From NCBI GenBank assembly GCA_002395155.1, contig DGWD01000004.1, forward strand, positions 63,456-105,462: DNA of 42,007 nucleotides, read 5' to 3'. The translations under genes and the position numbers were made by a program. This DNA is from Treponema sp. UBA4267 (GTDB lineage Bacteria > Spirochaetota > Spirochaetia > Treponematales > Treponemataceae). Positions 1 through 9,217 of the stretch are shown in pieces (position 1 is the stretch's first letter; every line of letters starts with the position of its first letter). A model generated the notes under the pieces. It had not been told where the DNA came from. It saw only the letters and a program-made list of their open reading frames with translations, and did no database searches.

Positions 1-24
1 CTCTACCAGCTGAGCTAAGGCAGC
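1..24 (-). tRNA. tRNA gene, 5' part only (runs off left edge)
   Basis: Read on the minus strand the first 24 bases give a 7-nt acceptor strand GCTGCCT, then TA at positions 8-9, the D-stem strand GCTC, the loop AGCTGGTA and the start of the closing D-stem strand GAG. This is the canonical 5' end of a tRNA. The anticodon lies beyond the left edge, so the isotype cannot be read. A promoter-like pair lies upstream at 63-89. Confidence 0.9.
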
Positions 25-62
25 AAATTGGTTGTTCGTTTTGTGTGTCGAACATGAACTAC

Positions 63-89
63 ACTATACTTTTGAAATAAAAGAGTCAA
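63..89 (-). promoter_or_regulatory. candidate promoter of the tRNA
   Basis: On the minus strand TTGACT (84-89) is followed after 15 bp by TATAGT (63-68). Each hexamer matches consensus in five of six positions. The short spacer is unusual. Transcription would start near 56, about 30 nt before the mature tRNA end. The pair lies just past the stop codon of glgA, outside coding sequence. Confidence 0.5.
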
Positions 90-97
90 TAGCAATT

Positions 98-1654
98 TTA
101 TCTTTTTTTCAAAATTTCTTTAAAATATTTTAAATATTTTTTTTCAATTACTTTTGACCAGACATACTCCTTATGAACATAGTTTGATGCAAACATTATC
201 ATCTTATTAATCTTAGAAGGTTTCTTTTCTAAAGCTTTATTTAAACAAGAAGCTAAAGCTTGACTCGTATTATTTTTATATAAAAAACCACTTTTATTAT
301 TTAAGATTTTGTTTAAGCCACCAGTTTTATGAGCTACCGGTAAAGTAGCAAAAGTTTGGGCAATAAAATCTTCTAATCCACATGGTTCAAAATAACTTGG
401 CAAGGCAATAAAATCACAGGCTGCAATTGCCATTCTAACAACAGCCTGGTTATAGCCATGCAAGTAAACAATTTTACCTGGAAAAACCTTTGTAAGCTCT
501 TCAATTTCATTTTCCAGTCTTGGTTCTCCCTGTCCGGCTATAACAAACCTAACAGAATCATTCTGTTTGATTAGGGTTGGAATTGCCTCATTTAAAATGC
601 TTATTCCCTTCTGACTGGTAATTCTTCCATGATAGGCAATATAACGTTCCTTTCCTCCATTATTGATAGATAAAGAGCCGTATTTCTTTATACCGTCGCA
701 TGGAAAATTTTCGCTATTAATTACATTATCTATAAAAAATTGACGAATTTTATACTTACCGTCTAAATCACCTGTTTCTGGATTAAATGCAAAAGGAAGT
801 TTTGAAAAACTTGTATCACTTGGATTATAGCGTTCAAAATCAAAACCATTTGTAATACCTTTTATCTTTATGTGTTTTTTATTAAAAAGCTTTGAAAGAC
901 CATCTGTATTTTCCACATTGGATGAATCTTTTAATTCTTTTGCATAATCTTTTGAAACTGTTAGAAGATTAGCCCCTGAATTTGCCGCAATCAAAAAAGG
1001 TTCAACGCGTTTTCCATTCATAGATTCCATTAAAATCGAATCAGGCAAATCTGTATAGAATTTTGCATCTTCTAAACTTGCATATTCATGATGATAATAA
1101 GGACCCGCATTATGAATTGTAACCGCAATCTTTATCTTATCTGCATATTTTGTTTGTGCAATAAAAGCAGGTAAAACTGCAGTTGAAGCATCCTGACAAT
1201 TTATTATTTGAGGAATATCTTTATCATTTGTAAAAGAAAGATAAGAACAAACTGCTTTCTGAAACAAGGTATCTTTTAAAAGAAAATCTTCGTGACCTTC
1301 CCCTCTTTTATGTTTTGGATTTAATTTTTCTTCATTTGCAGTATAAGTATAAACAGCTTCCTTTTCTGAAAAAACTGGATGATTTACAAGAACGACTTCA
1401 AATCCACAATCTTTATAAATAGCTTTTGTATAAGAAAGGCTTTCTTTTTTATTGCAAATATCAATTTGAGTTTTAAAACAATCCTTTTGTACATCAGAAA
1501 GTTTATCCCAGGAATTACATTTAAAAACAGGAATAAAAAGGCTTACCTTGTGACCTAAAAGTGCAAATTCCTTACAGAGAGAAAAAGTGACATTTTTTAC
1601 ACCCCCCGCCTCTGCAATATTGGCACATTCCATACTAACAAACCAAAGAGTCAT
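98..1654 (-). CDS. glgA: glycogen (starch) synthase, GT5 family
   Basis: This 518-residue protein transfers glucose from ADP-glucose onto a growing alpha-1,4-glucan in the cytoplasm. The N-terminal substrate loop is EAGGVK at residues 15-20, in the place of the usual KxGGL. The C-terminal Rossmann half carries the retaining-glycosyltransferase motif FEPCGLEDF (residues 422-430), followed by TGGL. Length fits GlgA (about 480-520). It lies 14 bp downstream of the SPFH-like gene on the same strand, so the two are probably co-transcribed. glgC, which makes the ADP-glucose donor, lies 18 kb away at 20289. A GT4-type synthase is an alternative, but the N-terminal loop favours GT5. Confidence 0.88.
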   Translation of the reverse strand: MTLWFVSMECANIAEAGGVKNVTFSLCKEFALLGHKVSLFIPVFKCNSWDKLSDVQKDCFKTQIDICNKKESLSYTKAIYKDCGFEVVLVNHPVFSEKEAVYTYTANEEKLNPKHKRGEGHEDFLLKDTLFQKAVCSYLSFTNDKDIPQIINCQDASTAVLPAFIAQTKYADKIKIAVTIHNAGPYYHHEYASLEDAKFYTDLPDSILMESMNGKRVEPFLIAANSGANLLTVSKDYAKELKDSSNVENTDGLSKLFNKKHIKIKGITNGFDFERYNPSDTSFSKLPFAFNPETGDLDGKYKIRQFFIDNVINSENFPCDGIKKYGSLSINNGGKERYIAYHGRITSQKGISILNEAIPTLIKQNDSVRFVIAGQGEPRLENEIEELTKVFPGKIVYLHGYNQAVVRMAIAACDFIALPSYFEPCGLEDFIAQTFATLPVAHKTGGLNKILNNKSGFLYKNNTSQALASCLNKALEKKPSKINKMIMFASNYVHKEYVWSKVIEKKYLKYFKEILKKR

Positions 1655-1668
1655 TTCTACACCTTTAT

Positions 1669-2403
1669 TTAATCATTTTCATAATTATCTGCATTATTTT
1701 TTGTAAGATTTCCTGCAGATTCTTCATTTTCAAGACTATTACTCTCTTCAAAAACACTTCCCTGATTATTTATATATGACCCCTGAAGTTTTCGATAAAG
1801 CATATAATCAGGAACTTTGGACTCTTTTAAGGCAAAACTCAACAAATCAACTTCGGGACAATCCTGATAGAGTTTTACATTTCTTAAAATATCTTCTCGC
1901 CTTACAGATTCCAAAACAAAAGAAGGATTTGTCTGCAACTTCTGTAAATAAAAATTACTTGCAAGTTGAGCCAAAGTATCTGCAGCTCCAGATAAATACA
2001 GTTCTAAATCTTCCTGGTTAGTAATTTTATTTTCCCTATAAAGACTTACAAGATTTTCTGGCGATACAGAAAGTGTAATTGAAAAAGTAAAATTATAATC
2101 AAAGGAATCTGCATTCGTAAACATAGATGTATAAATTTGACCTGAAGGCAGAGAACCTTTTACAGTTTTTTCGCAAGATAAAGGATTAAGTTCAAAGCAC
2201 TTCAATTTTGCGTTACTTGGCAGTAGGAATTGCCAGTACCAGCTGTACTGACCATTAAGCACAGGATTTTCGTCTACTCCATCAGTCTTAGAAACAACAA
2301 TTCCAACCTGACCTGGCTTTACCTTAAATTGAGTCCACCCCAAATAAAAAACAACAGCGAAGAAAATAACAAGAATGAAAATGCTTATAAAAAATTTCTT
2401 CAT
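1669..2403 (-). CDS. membrane-anchored SPFH/Band 7-like protein
   Basis: A 244-residue protein with one N-terminal membrane segment (about residues 4-23) directly followed by KVKPGQVGIVVSK (27-39), which resembles the opening beta strand of SPFH/Band 7 domains. The region to about residue 170 fits a shortened SPFH fold. The tail after residue 215 is acidic and Asn-rich, so probably disordered. SPFH proteins form membrane scaffolds, but no specific role can be read here. It precedes glgA by 14 bp. The 69-bp gap to the divergent gene at 2473 should hold promoters for both directions, though I see no convincing hexamers. Family assignment is moderate. Confidence 0.55.
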   Translation of the reverse strand: MKKFFISIFILVIFFAVVFYLGWTQFKVKPGQVGIVVSKTDGVDENPVLNGQYSWYWQFLLPSNAKLKCFELNPLSCEKTVKGSLPSGQIYTSMFTNADSFDYNFTFSITLSVSPENLVSLYRENKITNQEDLELYLSGAADTLAQLASNFYLQKLQTNPSFVLESVRREDILRNVKLYQDCPEVDLLSFALKESKVPDYMLYRKLQGSYINNQGSVFEESNSLENEESAGNLTKNNADNYEND

Positions 2404-2472
2404 GGACTTTAACCCGATAATTCAATAAAATTAAAATAAGTATAGCAATAGATTCAAAAATACTTCAAGTAA

Positions 2473-2847
2473 ATGATGAAAAAAATAAAACCAAAGTACA
2501 GTCAGAAATTTTTCTCCAACGCGTTTATATATCGTTTTTTCATGACTCTTGATTTTACCTTTACAGCTTTCTGCCTTATACTTTCAATTCTTTACATAAT
2601 AGGAAACTACCAGTCTTTCCAGGATTCAAGTCAAAAGCTAATTATTACAATTGCATCTTTTTCATCAACCTTTAATCTCTTACTCTCCGTCATTTTGATT
2701 ATTGAAACCATATTTAAAGTTTTTACAGAAAATCATAAAATAAAAAGTATATTACGTATCTTATTTCTCTTACTTACAATAATTCTATGTTTCGTATGTA
2801 TGGAGTTATCAAGTATAATCTCTTATCTTTCTGCAGGTATAAAATAA
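2473..2847 (+). CDS. small three-TM membrane protein, unknown function
   Basis: A 124-residue hydrophobic protein with three predicted membrane helices at about residues 24-44, 56-83 and 93-118 and a Lys-rich N-terminus, which suggests an inside N-terminus. No known motif is recognised. Two consecutive ATG codons (2473, 2476) are possible starts and neither has a clear Shine-Dalgarno sequence. It ends 31 bp before cca, so the two may share a transcript. Confidence 0.6.
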   Translation: MMKKIKPKYSQKFFSNAFIYRFFMTLDFTFTAFCLILSILYIIGNYQSFQDSSQKLIITIASFSSTFNLLLSVILIIETIFKVFTENHKIKSILRILFLLLTIILCFVCMELSSIISYLSAGIK

Positions 2848-2878
2848 GCAGATATAATAACAGGTTTAAAATAAATTG

Positions 2879-4270
2879 ATGATAGATTCTAAAAAAACAA
2901 TTACTATTCCAAAACTCTTAAAAGACTTTTACAAGGTTTTTCAGGAAAACGGTTTTAAAGCCTACCTGGTTGGAGGTGCAGTCCGCGATCTATTTCTAAA
3001 TAAGGAAGCCCACGATTGGGACATTACAACTAATGCAACCCCTCAGGATGTTATGAAAATATTCCCATTTGTAGTACCAACAGGTTTTGAACACGGAACC
3101 GTAACAGTTCATTTTCATAAACACGAAATAGAAGTTACCACTTTTAGAACAGAAAGCGGTTATTCCGATGGCCGCCACCCTGACTCAATTAATTACGCCG
3201 CAACCATAGAAGAAGATTTGGCCCGCCGCGATTTTACTATGAATGCCATTGCTGTAGATCTGAAGGACGGGGCGATTGTAGACCCTTATCAAGGCCGTTC
3301 AGACATAAAAAATAAGACCATCAGGACTGTAAGAAATGCTTACGACCGCTTTATGGAAGACGGATTAAGACCTGTCAGAGCCCTCCGCTTTTCAAGTCAA
3401 CTTGGATTCATGATTGAAAAAGAAACTTATCAGGCCATTGCTAATCCTGATGTACAAAAAAAAGTTGCTTCAATTTCAATGGAACGCTTTCGTGACGAGT
3501 TTGTAAAAATGATGTCTTCTCCCAAACCTAGCATTGGCTTAAAAATGATGGAAGAATGCGGCATTTTAGATATTTTTATTCCAGAATTAAAACCTTGTCG
3601 AAACTGTATTCAGTCAGATGACAGAGGCTATCATAATTTTGATGTAATGGACCACAATCTTTATGCCTGCGATGGAGCCCCAAAAGAAAAGCCTTTAGTA
3701 AGAATTGCAGCCCTATTTCATGATATTGGAAAACCAAAAAGTAAAACCCAGACAGTTGAAAACGGACTTACAATTTTCCATTTCTTTAATCACGAAAAAT
3801 ATTCTGCAGAAATTGCCAGAACCATTATGACTCGTCTTAAATTCAGTAACAAAGAAATTGACCATGTTTGCCATTTGATACTTAATCATATGTTCTATTA
3901 CGAACCAAACTGGACTAATGCTGCCGTAAGACGATTTTTAGTAAAAGTTGGTTCTGAAAACCTTGAAGATTTAATCGATTTACGACTGGCAGATATGTAT
4001 GGAAAATACAACGAACCTGTTCGTATACATGATACAAAATCTTGTGACCTTTTAATTGAACTTCAGGAAAGAATTAAAGAAATTGAAAATGAAAAAAATG
4101 CTTTATCTCTGAAAGACCTTGCCGTAAACGGAAAAGATCTTATACAAGCAGGAATTCCAGCCGGTAAAAAACTTGGAATCATCTTAAATCAACTTTTTGA
4201 CTGCGTATTGGAAGACCCCGCTATTAATGATAAAGAAAAACTTTTGAAAGTTGCATTGAATTTAAAATAA
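2879..4270 (+). CDS. cca: CCA-adding tRNA nucleotidyltransferase with HD domain
   Basis: A class II polymerase-beta-type nucleotidyltransferase that builds or repairs the CCA end of tRNAs. Visible motifs are the nucleotide-binding GGAVRD (about residues 32-37), the metal-binding DWD (46-48), ARRDFTMNA (about 115-123), a neck region with RPVRALRF, and an HD-domain motif FHDIGKP (about 280-286). At 463 residues it has the length of Cca proteins that carry an HD domain. The frame is open one codon further to a TTG at 2876, but the ATG at 2879 is the natural start. A poly(A) polymerase role cannot be excluded from sequence. The gene ends at a bidirectional terminator shared with trpS. Confidence 0.9.
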   Translation: MIDSKKTITIPKLLKDFYKVFQENGFKAYLVGGAVRDLFLNKEAHDWDITTNATPQDVMKIFPFVVPTGFEHGTVTVHFHKHEIEVTTFRTESGYSDGRHPDSINYAATIEEDLARRDFTMNAIAVDLKDGAIVDPYQGRSDIKNKTIRTVRNAYDRFMEDGLRPVRALRFSSQLGFMIEKETYQAIANPDVQKKVASISMERFRDEFVKMMSSPKPSIGLKMMEECGILDIFIPELKPCRNCIQSDDRGYHNFDVMDHNLYACDGAPKEKPLVRIAALFHDIGKPKSKTQTVENGLTIFHFFNHEKYSAEIARTIMTRLKFSNKEIDHVCHLILNHMFYYEPNWTNAAVRRFLVKVGSENLEDLIDLRLADMYGKYNEPVRIHDTKSCDLLIELQERIKEIENEKNALSLKDLAVNGKDLIQAGIPAGKKLGIILNQLFDCVLEDPAINDKEKLLKVALNLK

Positions 4271-4273
4271 AAA

Positions 4274-4315
4274 ACCGGACTTTCTACAAGTCCGGTCCTC
4301 GTTTATCTTTTTTTT
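4274..4315. terminator. bidirectional intrinsic terminator between cca and trpS
   Basis: A perfect 9-bp stem ACCGGACTT / AAGTCCGGT (4274-4282 and 4288-4296) has a 5-nt loop. On the minus strand it is followed at once by six T (4268-4273 read in reverse), ideal for ending trpS. On the plus strand a T tract comes 11 nt later (4308-4315), weaker but usable for cca. Confidence 0.9.
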
Positions 4316-5414
4316 ATATACACATATTCATTCGTTCGCGAACTTCTGCAAGTGTCTGCTGAGCAATTTCGCGAGCCTTAGCAGAACCTTCAAGTAACAC
4401 CTTACGAATGTAGTCAGGATTCTTTTCAAGTTCAGCACGTTTTGCACGTAAAGGACGAAGAGTTTCGTTCAATGCTTCAGTCAAAGTGTTCTTGAGCATT
4501 CCTCCTCCACCTTCGCCAATCCTTGAAGCAATAGCGGCAGGTTCTTCACCAGTACACAGAGAAATCAGCATTAAAAGATTAGCAACTTCAGGACGATTTA
4601 CAGGATCATAAGTAATCAATCTTTCCTGATCAGTTTTAGCTTTCTTAATCAGTTTTGCTGTTTCATCTTCTGTAGCAGAAAGCATAATTGTGTTATTGCG
4701 TGATTTTGACATTTTCTGAGAACCATCAAGTCCCATAATCATTGGAGTTTTTGACAGTAAAACTTCTGGCAATGGGAAAATTGGCTCTTTACCAACATCT
4801 GTACAGAATTTTTTATTAAAACGGCTTGCAATTGTACGTGTCATTTCAATATGTGGAAGCTGGTCTTTTCCGGCTGGAACAACATTTCCCTTACAGAAAA
4901 GAATATCTACAGCCTGGTGTACAGGATAAGTATACATTCCGGCATTTACGTTTGTAAGACCGGCAGACTGAATTTCTTCTTTTACAGTTGGGTTACGGCT
5001 CAATTCAGCATTTGAAACCAAAGTAAGGAAAGGAATCATAAGCTGATTTGCTTCAGGAACATATGAATGAGGATAAATGATTACGTCCTGCTTTTCAGGA
5101 TCAATTCCCGCTGCAAGATAATCTATTACAAGTTCTTTTGTATTCTGTGAAATTTTATCAAAAGCATCATGATCTGTTAAAACCTGGTAGTCTGCAATCA
5201 AAATCATTGTTGGAACACCCAAATTTGCAAGGCGAACACGATTCTGCAAAGAACCAAAATAATGTCCAATGTGAAGACGGCCTGTTGGTCTATCACCAGT
5301 TAGAACTCTGTATTTTTTAGGATTTTTGATTAAATCTTCTTCAAGTTTTTTACTGCGTTCAACAGCAGCCTCATAACTTTTGTTAATATCAGTATACTGA
5401 ATTTCTTGACTCAT
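4314..5414 (-). CDS. trpS: tryptophanyl-tRNA synthetase
   Basis: A class I aminoacyl-tRNA synthetase that charges tRNA-Trp. The ATP-binding HIGH motif is at residues 48-51 within RPTGRLHIGHYFGSL, and KMSKS is at 234-238. At 366 residues it fits the compact TrpRS, and the PTGRLHIGHYFG form is usual for one bacterial TrpRS branch. TyrRS is the closest alternative, but the C-terminal half lacks an S4 RNA-binding domain. The ATG is preceded by AAGGA at good spacing. The gene converges on cca. Confidence 0.9.
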   Translation of the reverse strand: MSQEIQYTDINKSYEAAVERSKKLEEDLIKNPKKYRVLTGDRPTGRLHIGHYFGSLQNRVRLANLGVPTMILIADYQVLTDHDAFDKISQNTKELVIDYLAAGIDPEKQDVIIYPHSYVPEANQLMIPFLTLVSNAELSRNPTVKEEIQSAGLTNVNAGMYTYPVHQAVDILFCKGNVVPAGKDQLPHIEMTRTIASRFNKKFCTDVGKEPIFPLPEVLLSKTPMIMGLDGSQKMSKSRNNTIMLSATEDETAKLIKKAKTDQERLITYDPVNRPEVANLLMLISLCTGEEPAAIASRIGEGGGGMLKNTLTEALNETLRPLRAKRAELEKNPDYIRKVLLEGSAKAREIAQQTLAEVRERMNMCI

Positions 5415-5561
5415 GAATTTTATCCTTACTAAAAAACCTTATCTTTTTTATATTCTTTTTGTTATTATATAAAGAAACATACAGTCTTTCAAGAAATACC
5501 TTTGAGATTGATGTTATTTTCCTAATGACAGCATTTTCTATAATGTTTATAATAAAAGATT

Positions 5562-6911
5562 ATGAAAGCTATTGATGTATTTCAAGATTGGCTAGATGAT
5601 TACTTAAATTTTGAACGCAACCCCAAAAAAGAAATTTTTTGGCTAGATACAATTGATTTTTTGTGCAAACGCTTTGACAATCCCCAGGACTTTGCCCCAT
5701 GTGTTCATGTTGCCGGCTCTAAAGGTAAAGGTTCAGTATCAAGAATGATCGCCTGCATTTTGGAAGAAGCAGGTTACAAAGTTGGTTTATATTCTTCACC
5801 ACATATTTCTGATTTTAGGGAAAGAATCGCTAGTCCAAGTTCATTTTTACCAGAAGAAATTTACGAAAAAACTATAAAGGAAATGCAGCCGGCCATAGAC
5901 TCTATCATTCCAGAAAATCTACCTGCAGGCCGTCCCCTAACCTGGTTTGAATTAGTTACCCTCTATGCATTCTTATGTTTTAGAAATGCAAAGGTTGACT
6001 GGTCAGTTTATGAAGTTGGAATGGGTGGACGTCTTGATGCAACTAATGTATTACGTCCAAAAATCTGCTGTATTACACCGATTGAATTGGAACATACTGA
6101 ATTTCTTGGCGATACAATTGAAAAAATTGCTGCCGAAAAAGCTGGCATTATTAAAAACTGCACACCAGTAGTAATTGCTCCACAGCTAAAGGAATCTGTA
6201 AAAATTGTTTTAAGGGAAAAAGCAATTACCCGCCATGCACCTTTTTATTTTGTTGAAGATATAATCAGCCATTCCTTCTACAAGTTTAACGAAAAAAACA
6301 AAAAGATGACCATTCATCTTGAGAGCGAAATTTTTAACAGGCCTTTGGAAACTCAAATGCACCTTCTTGGAAAAATGCAGGCCCAGAACGCCGCCCAAGC
6401 CGCAATCACTGTTAAAAAGATTTTTCCTAATCTTGATGAAGAAATAATTGAAAGAGGACTTGCAAAAGCCCGTTTACCAGGTCGTTTTGAAATAATAGAA
6501 AAACTTCCAGGTTACCAGGGACTTCCTGCTGTAATTTTAGATGGAGCCCACACCTTAAACAGTGTAAAACTTACAATCGACACTTTTAATAAACTCTACG
6601 GCGAAAAAAAGGTAAACCTGCTCTTTGCCTGTGCTGCAGATAAAGATGTAGAAGATATGGCCAAAATATTTAAATATCGTTTTGAACATATTTACATTAC
6701 CAGACCTGGAGAAAAAAAAGAGTCTAATCTTGAAAAGGAAATTCAAGCTTTTAAAGATGCAGAACTAAAATTTACAGCTGATCCAGACTTTAAAAAGATG
6801 ATAAAGACCGCTTTCGAAGATTCTGCCAAAAACGCTTCCTTGTTACTTATAACAGGTTCATTCTATCTGGTAGCAGAAGCAAAATCTTTTATCGACAAAC
6901 TTTCTGAATAA
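5562..6911 (+). CDS. folC: folylpolyglutamate / dihydrofolate synthase
   Basis: A Mur-ligase-family enzyme that adds glutamate to folates and possibly to dihydropteroate. The P-loop is GSKGKGS (residues 52-58), slightly different from the common GTNGKGS. It is followed by GLYSSPH, the YEVGMGGRLDATN block and the EHTEFLGDTIEKIAAEKAGI block, all FolC hallmarks. Length of 449 is normal. A TATAAT hexamer at 5539-5544 lies only 18 bp before the ATG, and there is no Shine-Dalgarno sequence, so translation may begin on a very short leader. Whether it has both activities cannot be told from sequence. Confidence 0.88.
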   Translation: MKAIDVFQDWLDDYLNFERNPKKEIFWLDTIDFLCKRFDNPQDFAPCVHVAGSKGKGSVSRMIACILEEAGYKVGLYSSPHISDFRERIASPSSFLPEEIYEKTIKEMQPAIDSIIPENLPAGRPLTWFELVTLYAFLCFRNAKVDWSVYEVGMGGRLDATNVLRPKICCITPIELEHTEFLGDTIEKIAAEKAGIIKNCTPVVIAPQLKESVKIVLREKAITRHAPFYFVEDIISHSFYKFNEKNKKMTIHLESEIFNRPLETQMHLLGKMQAQNAAQAAITVKKIFPNLDEEIIERGLAKARLPGRFEIIEKLPGYQGLPAVILDGAHTLNSVKLTIDTFNKLYGEKKVNLLFACAADKDVEDMAKIFKYRFEHIYITRPGEKKESNLEKEIQAFKDAELKFTADPDFKKMIKTAFEDSAKNASLLLITGSFYLVAEAKSFIDKLSE

Positions 6912-6952
6912 CTGGGAATTAACCTTGCCGCATAAAACGACAAGGCCCAGTT
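6910..6952. terminator. hairpin between convergent folC and alr
   Basis: AACTGGG (6910-6916) pairs with CCCAGTT (6946-6952), and inside it CCTTG (6923-6927) pairs with CAAGG (6941-6945). The stem begins inside the folC stop codon. Neither side has a long T tract, so it is a weaker terminator than the others here, but its position between convergent genes supports that role. Confidence 0.5.
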
Positions 6953-6956
6953 AAAT

Positions 6957-8114
6957 CTATTTTATAATTTTTTCTACACGCTTAAGCGAAGTTAATACTT
7001 CGTAAGATATTGTCTTACCAAGCTTTGCCAGATCATCGGCTGTATTAATAGCACCACTTTCTTTTGGTCCAAAAATAACTACACGATCCCAAAGCTTTAC
7101 ATCAGGATTATCTTTTCCAATATCGACCATACACTGGTCCATACAAATACGGCCAACAACAGGGTAATTTTTGCCATTGATTGTTACTTTAAGACCTGGA
7201 GAAAAACGTCTCAAAAGTCCGTCTGCATACCCAATTGGAAGAACTGCTATATCAGTTTCTTTTTTACAAGTCCATGTACGTCCATATGAAGCAGATTTAC
7301 CAGCAGGAAATCGTCTTATGGCAACAACTTTTGTTTCCAAAGAAAGGCATGGCTTCAAATCAATATTAAAACCCTTCGACTGTAAGTAATCTTTAGTAAT
7401 CTGATCAGGATAATAACCATATGCAATTATTCCGGGACGAACCATTCCCATTTGAACTTCCGGATTATTAAGAAGTCCTGCACTAGCTTCACAAGAACAG
7501 ATTCCAGGATCAATTCCCTCTGCTTTTACATTTTCTACAGCTTCCTTAAAGGCCTTAAACTGTTCATAAGTGTATTTTTGATCTTCATCACTTATAGAAT
7601 CAGAAACAGCAAGATGTGTACACATACCGGCCAGTCTTAAATGCTTCGACGCCTGAATCAATTTTGCTTCTTTACCCGCATCACTTGGATAAGTTCCAAT
7701 TCGCCCCATTCCAGTATCAACAGCAAGAAATACATCGAATTTTTCATCGCCAGAATAATAGACATCAGCTTCATCACTTAAACACTTAATATATTCTTCT
7801 GAAAATACAAGTGGTGTAATATGGTATTTAAAGAAATCTGTCATTTCTTCTGGAGTTGCAAGACTAAGCATTAATATATTTGCTTTTGAAATATTATTTT
7901 CTCTAAGTTCAATTCCTTCATCAACAGAAGCAACGGCCAGATATTCATAGCCCAGTTCTTCTGCAATTCTGGAAGTTAAAACTGCATTATGACCGTAAGC
8001 ATCAGCTTTTACAGCTAAACAGAGTTTCACATTTGGATTAACGTAATTTCTAATTTGTTCAAGATTGTATTTTAAATTGTCTTTATATAAAAAGGCTTTT
8101 GTGCATCTATTCAT
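6957..8114 (-). CDS. alr: alanine racemase (PLP-dependent)
   Basis: Converts L- to D-alanine for peptidoglycan. The PLP lysine is in AVKADAYGH (K36), and the second catalytic residue is the tyrosine of SASYGRTW (Y277). Other hallmarks are RPGIIAYGYYP and VGRICMDQCMVDIG. Size is 385 residues from the ATG at 8114. I choose this start over the GTG 12 bp upstream because the purine run AGGGTGGGG sits at Shine-Dalgarno distance from the ATG and would overlap the GTG. The gene converges on folC. Confidence 0.93.
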   Translation of the reverse strand: MNRCTKAFLYKDNLKYNLEQIRNYVNPNVKLCLAVKADAYGHNAVLTSRIAEELGYEYLAVASVDEGIELRENNISKANILMLSLATPEEMTDFFKYHITPLVFSEEYIKCLSDEADVYYSGDEKFDVFLAVDTGMGRIGTYPSDAGKEAKLIQASKHLRLAGMCTHLAVSDSISDEDQKYTYEQFKAFKEAVENVKAEGIDPGICSCEASAGLLNNPEVQMGMVRPGIIAYGYYPDQITKDYLQSKGFNIDLKPCLSLETKVVAIRRFPAGKSASYGRTWTCKKETDIAVLPIGYADGLLRRFSPGLKVTINGKNYPVVGRICMDQCMVDIGKDNPDVKLWDRVVIFGPKESGAINTADDLAKLGKTISYEVLTSLKRVEKIIK

Positions 8115-8182
8115 TATTTGCCCCACCCTTTAAAAATCGTAAAAGAGTTTAACACTTATAACCTTTTTTTCGCAATATCCCA

Positions 8183-8211
8183 TTGTAAAAAGTCCTTATA
8201 TTGAATAAAAT
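8183..8211 (+). promoter_or_regulatory. promoter of the lipoprotein-thrC operon
   Basis: TTGTAA (8183-8188), a 17-bp spacer and TAAAAT (8206-8211) form a good housekeeping-type promoter. The TSS would be near 8218, leaving a leader of about 16 nt with GGGA before the ATG at 8234. Its position rules out the in-frame TTG at 8201 as a start. Confidence 0.65.
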
Positions 8212-8233
8212 AGCTTTACAGTGGGATTTATTT

Positions 8234-9196
8234 ATGAAAGTAACTAAACTTATTTTTTCATGTATTATTTTATCAACTTTTTTAATTTCTTGTGCAAGCA
8301 CTAATTCAAATCAAGAAAATTCTAAAACACAAGCTCCAGACATTTCTTCCGAAAGAGAAGAAAAATCAAATAGCAGACAAGATTCTGAATCAGATAAATT
8401 TATTAAGAGTTTAGAAGGAATTAATATTAGTTTTACAAAAAGCCCTAAAGCTACAAATATTAACAAAAATTTTAACAGCTCTTTTGATTTTACAGTCAAA
8501 GATAAATCTGGAAATACTCTTGCAAATTACCCTTTAACTATTTCATACCCTTCTTCAAAAGAAAATGGCGAAATTCTTTATAACGAAATTGACATAAAAA
8601 CTGATGCAAACGGAACTTATTCATACACTGCAGAAACTCCTAAATTTTCTGCAAATACAACACTTGCCGTTTACCCAACACCAATTGATTATTCAGATAA
8701 AGTAATTGATGCAGCCGTAAGTTACAGAGCTGAAGCTGAATGGAAAGTTAAATCTGACATAATCACAAAAGGTGCCGTTTTATTCATCTGGGACTTTAAT
8801 GAAAAAAATAAACCAATAAATAACTCATATGATATTCTTTCTGAATTTAGAACTAGAGGAATGTCCATGGTTGGTAATGCTCCAATTAATGAAACTTCTT
8901 ACATTGGAAAACCTCTATCAACCTTATACAAAGAAAATTACGAAATTATTGAAACAGCATATGGTTATTTAATTGTTGGAACAGTAAAATTTGCAAAACC
9001 TGTTGCCCCTGTTGACGATCAGTACTCTTGTACATTAATTGCCGACATTCAGGCAGTAGATATGAAAAATGGCAAACTTATTTATTCTTCAACTTTCGAA
9101 CACGAAGCAAGAGGTAAAAACTGGAATGCATGTGTTTCTAAAGCTAAAGAAGAATTAGCAACTACAGTAGTAGACGCCCTTGTTTATGGGCTTTAA
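8234..9196 (+). CDS. predicted lipoprotein with Ig-like middle part
   Basis: From the ATG at 8234 (320 residues) the protein begins with a classic lipoprotein signal: MK, a hydrophobic run, and the lipobox LISC followed by Ala. A Ser/Asn/Gln-rich linker follows. Then comes a beta-rich stretch (DFTVKDKSGNTLANYPL and NGTYSYTAET) that resembles bacterial Ig-like or peptidase-associated repeats. The C-terminal part (IADIQAVDMKNGKLIYSS, then a helix rich in Lys/Glu) recalls the CsgG/LpoB/LPP20 fold, in which a lipoprotein reports on or assembles envelope structures. That similarity is by eye only. Upstream of thrC by 21 bp and sharing its transcript. Confidence 0.75.
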   Translation: MKVTKLIFSCIILSTFLISCASTNSNQENSKTQAPDISSEREEKSNSRQDSESDKFIKSLEGINISFTKSPKATNINKNFNSSFDFTVKDKSGNTLANYPLTISYPSSKENGEILYNEIDIKTDANGTYSYTAETPKFSANTTLAVYPTPIDYSDKVIDAAVSYRAEAEWKVKSDIITKGAVLFIWDFNEKNKPINNSYDILSEFRTRGMSMVGNAPINETSYIGKPLSTLYKENYEIIETAYGYLIVGTVKFAKPVAPVDDQYSCTLIADIQAVDMKNGKLIYSSTFEHEARGKNWNACVSKAKEELATTVVDALVYGL

Positions 9197-9217
9197 TTCA
9201 TACTTTTAGGAGTTTAT

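Noticed and set aside
8201..8233. TTG at 8201 as start of the lipoprotein
   Set aside because: It lies inside the promoter, and the lipoprotein signal starts at the ATG at 8234.
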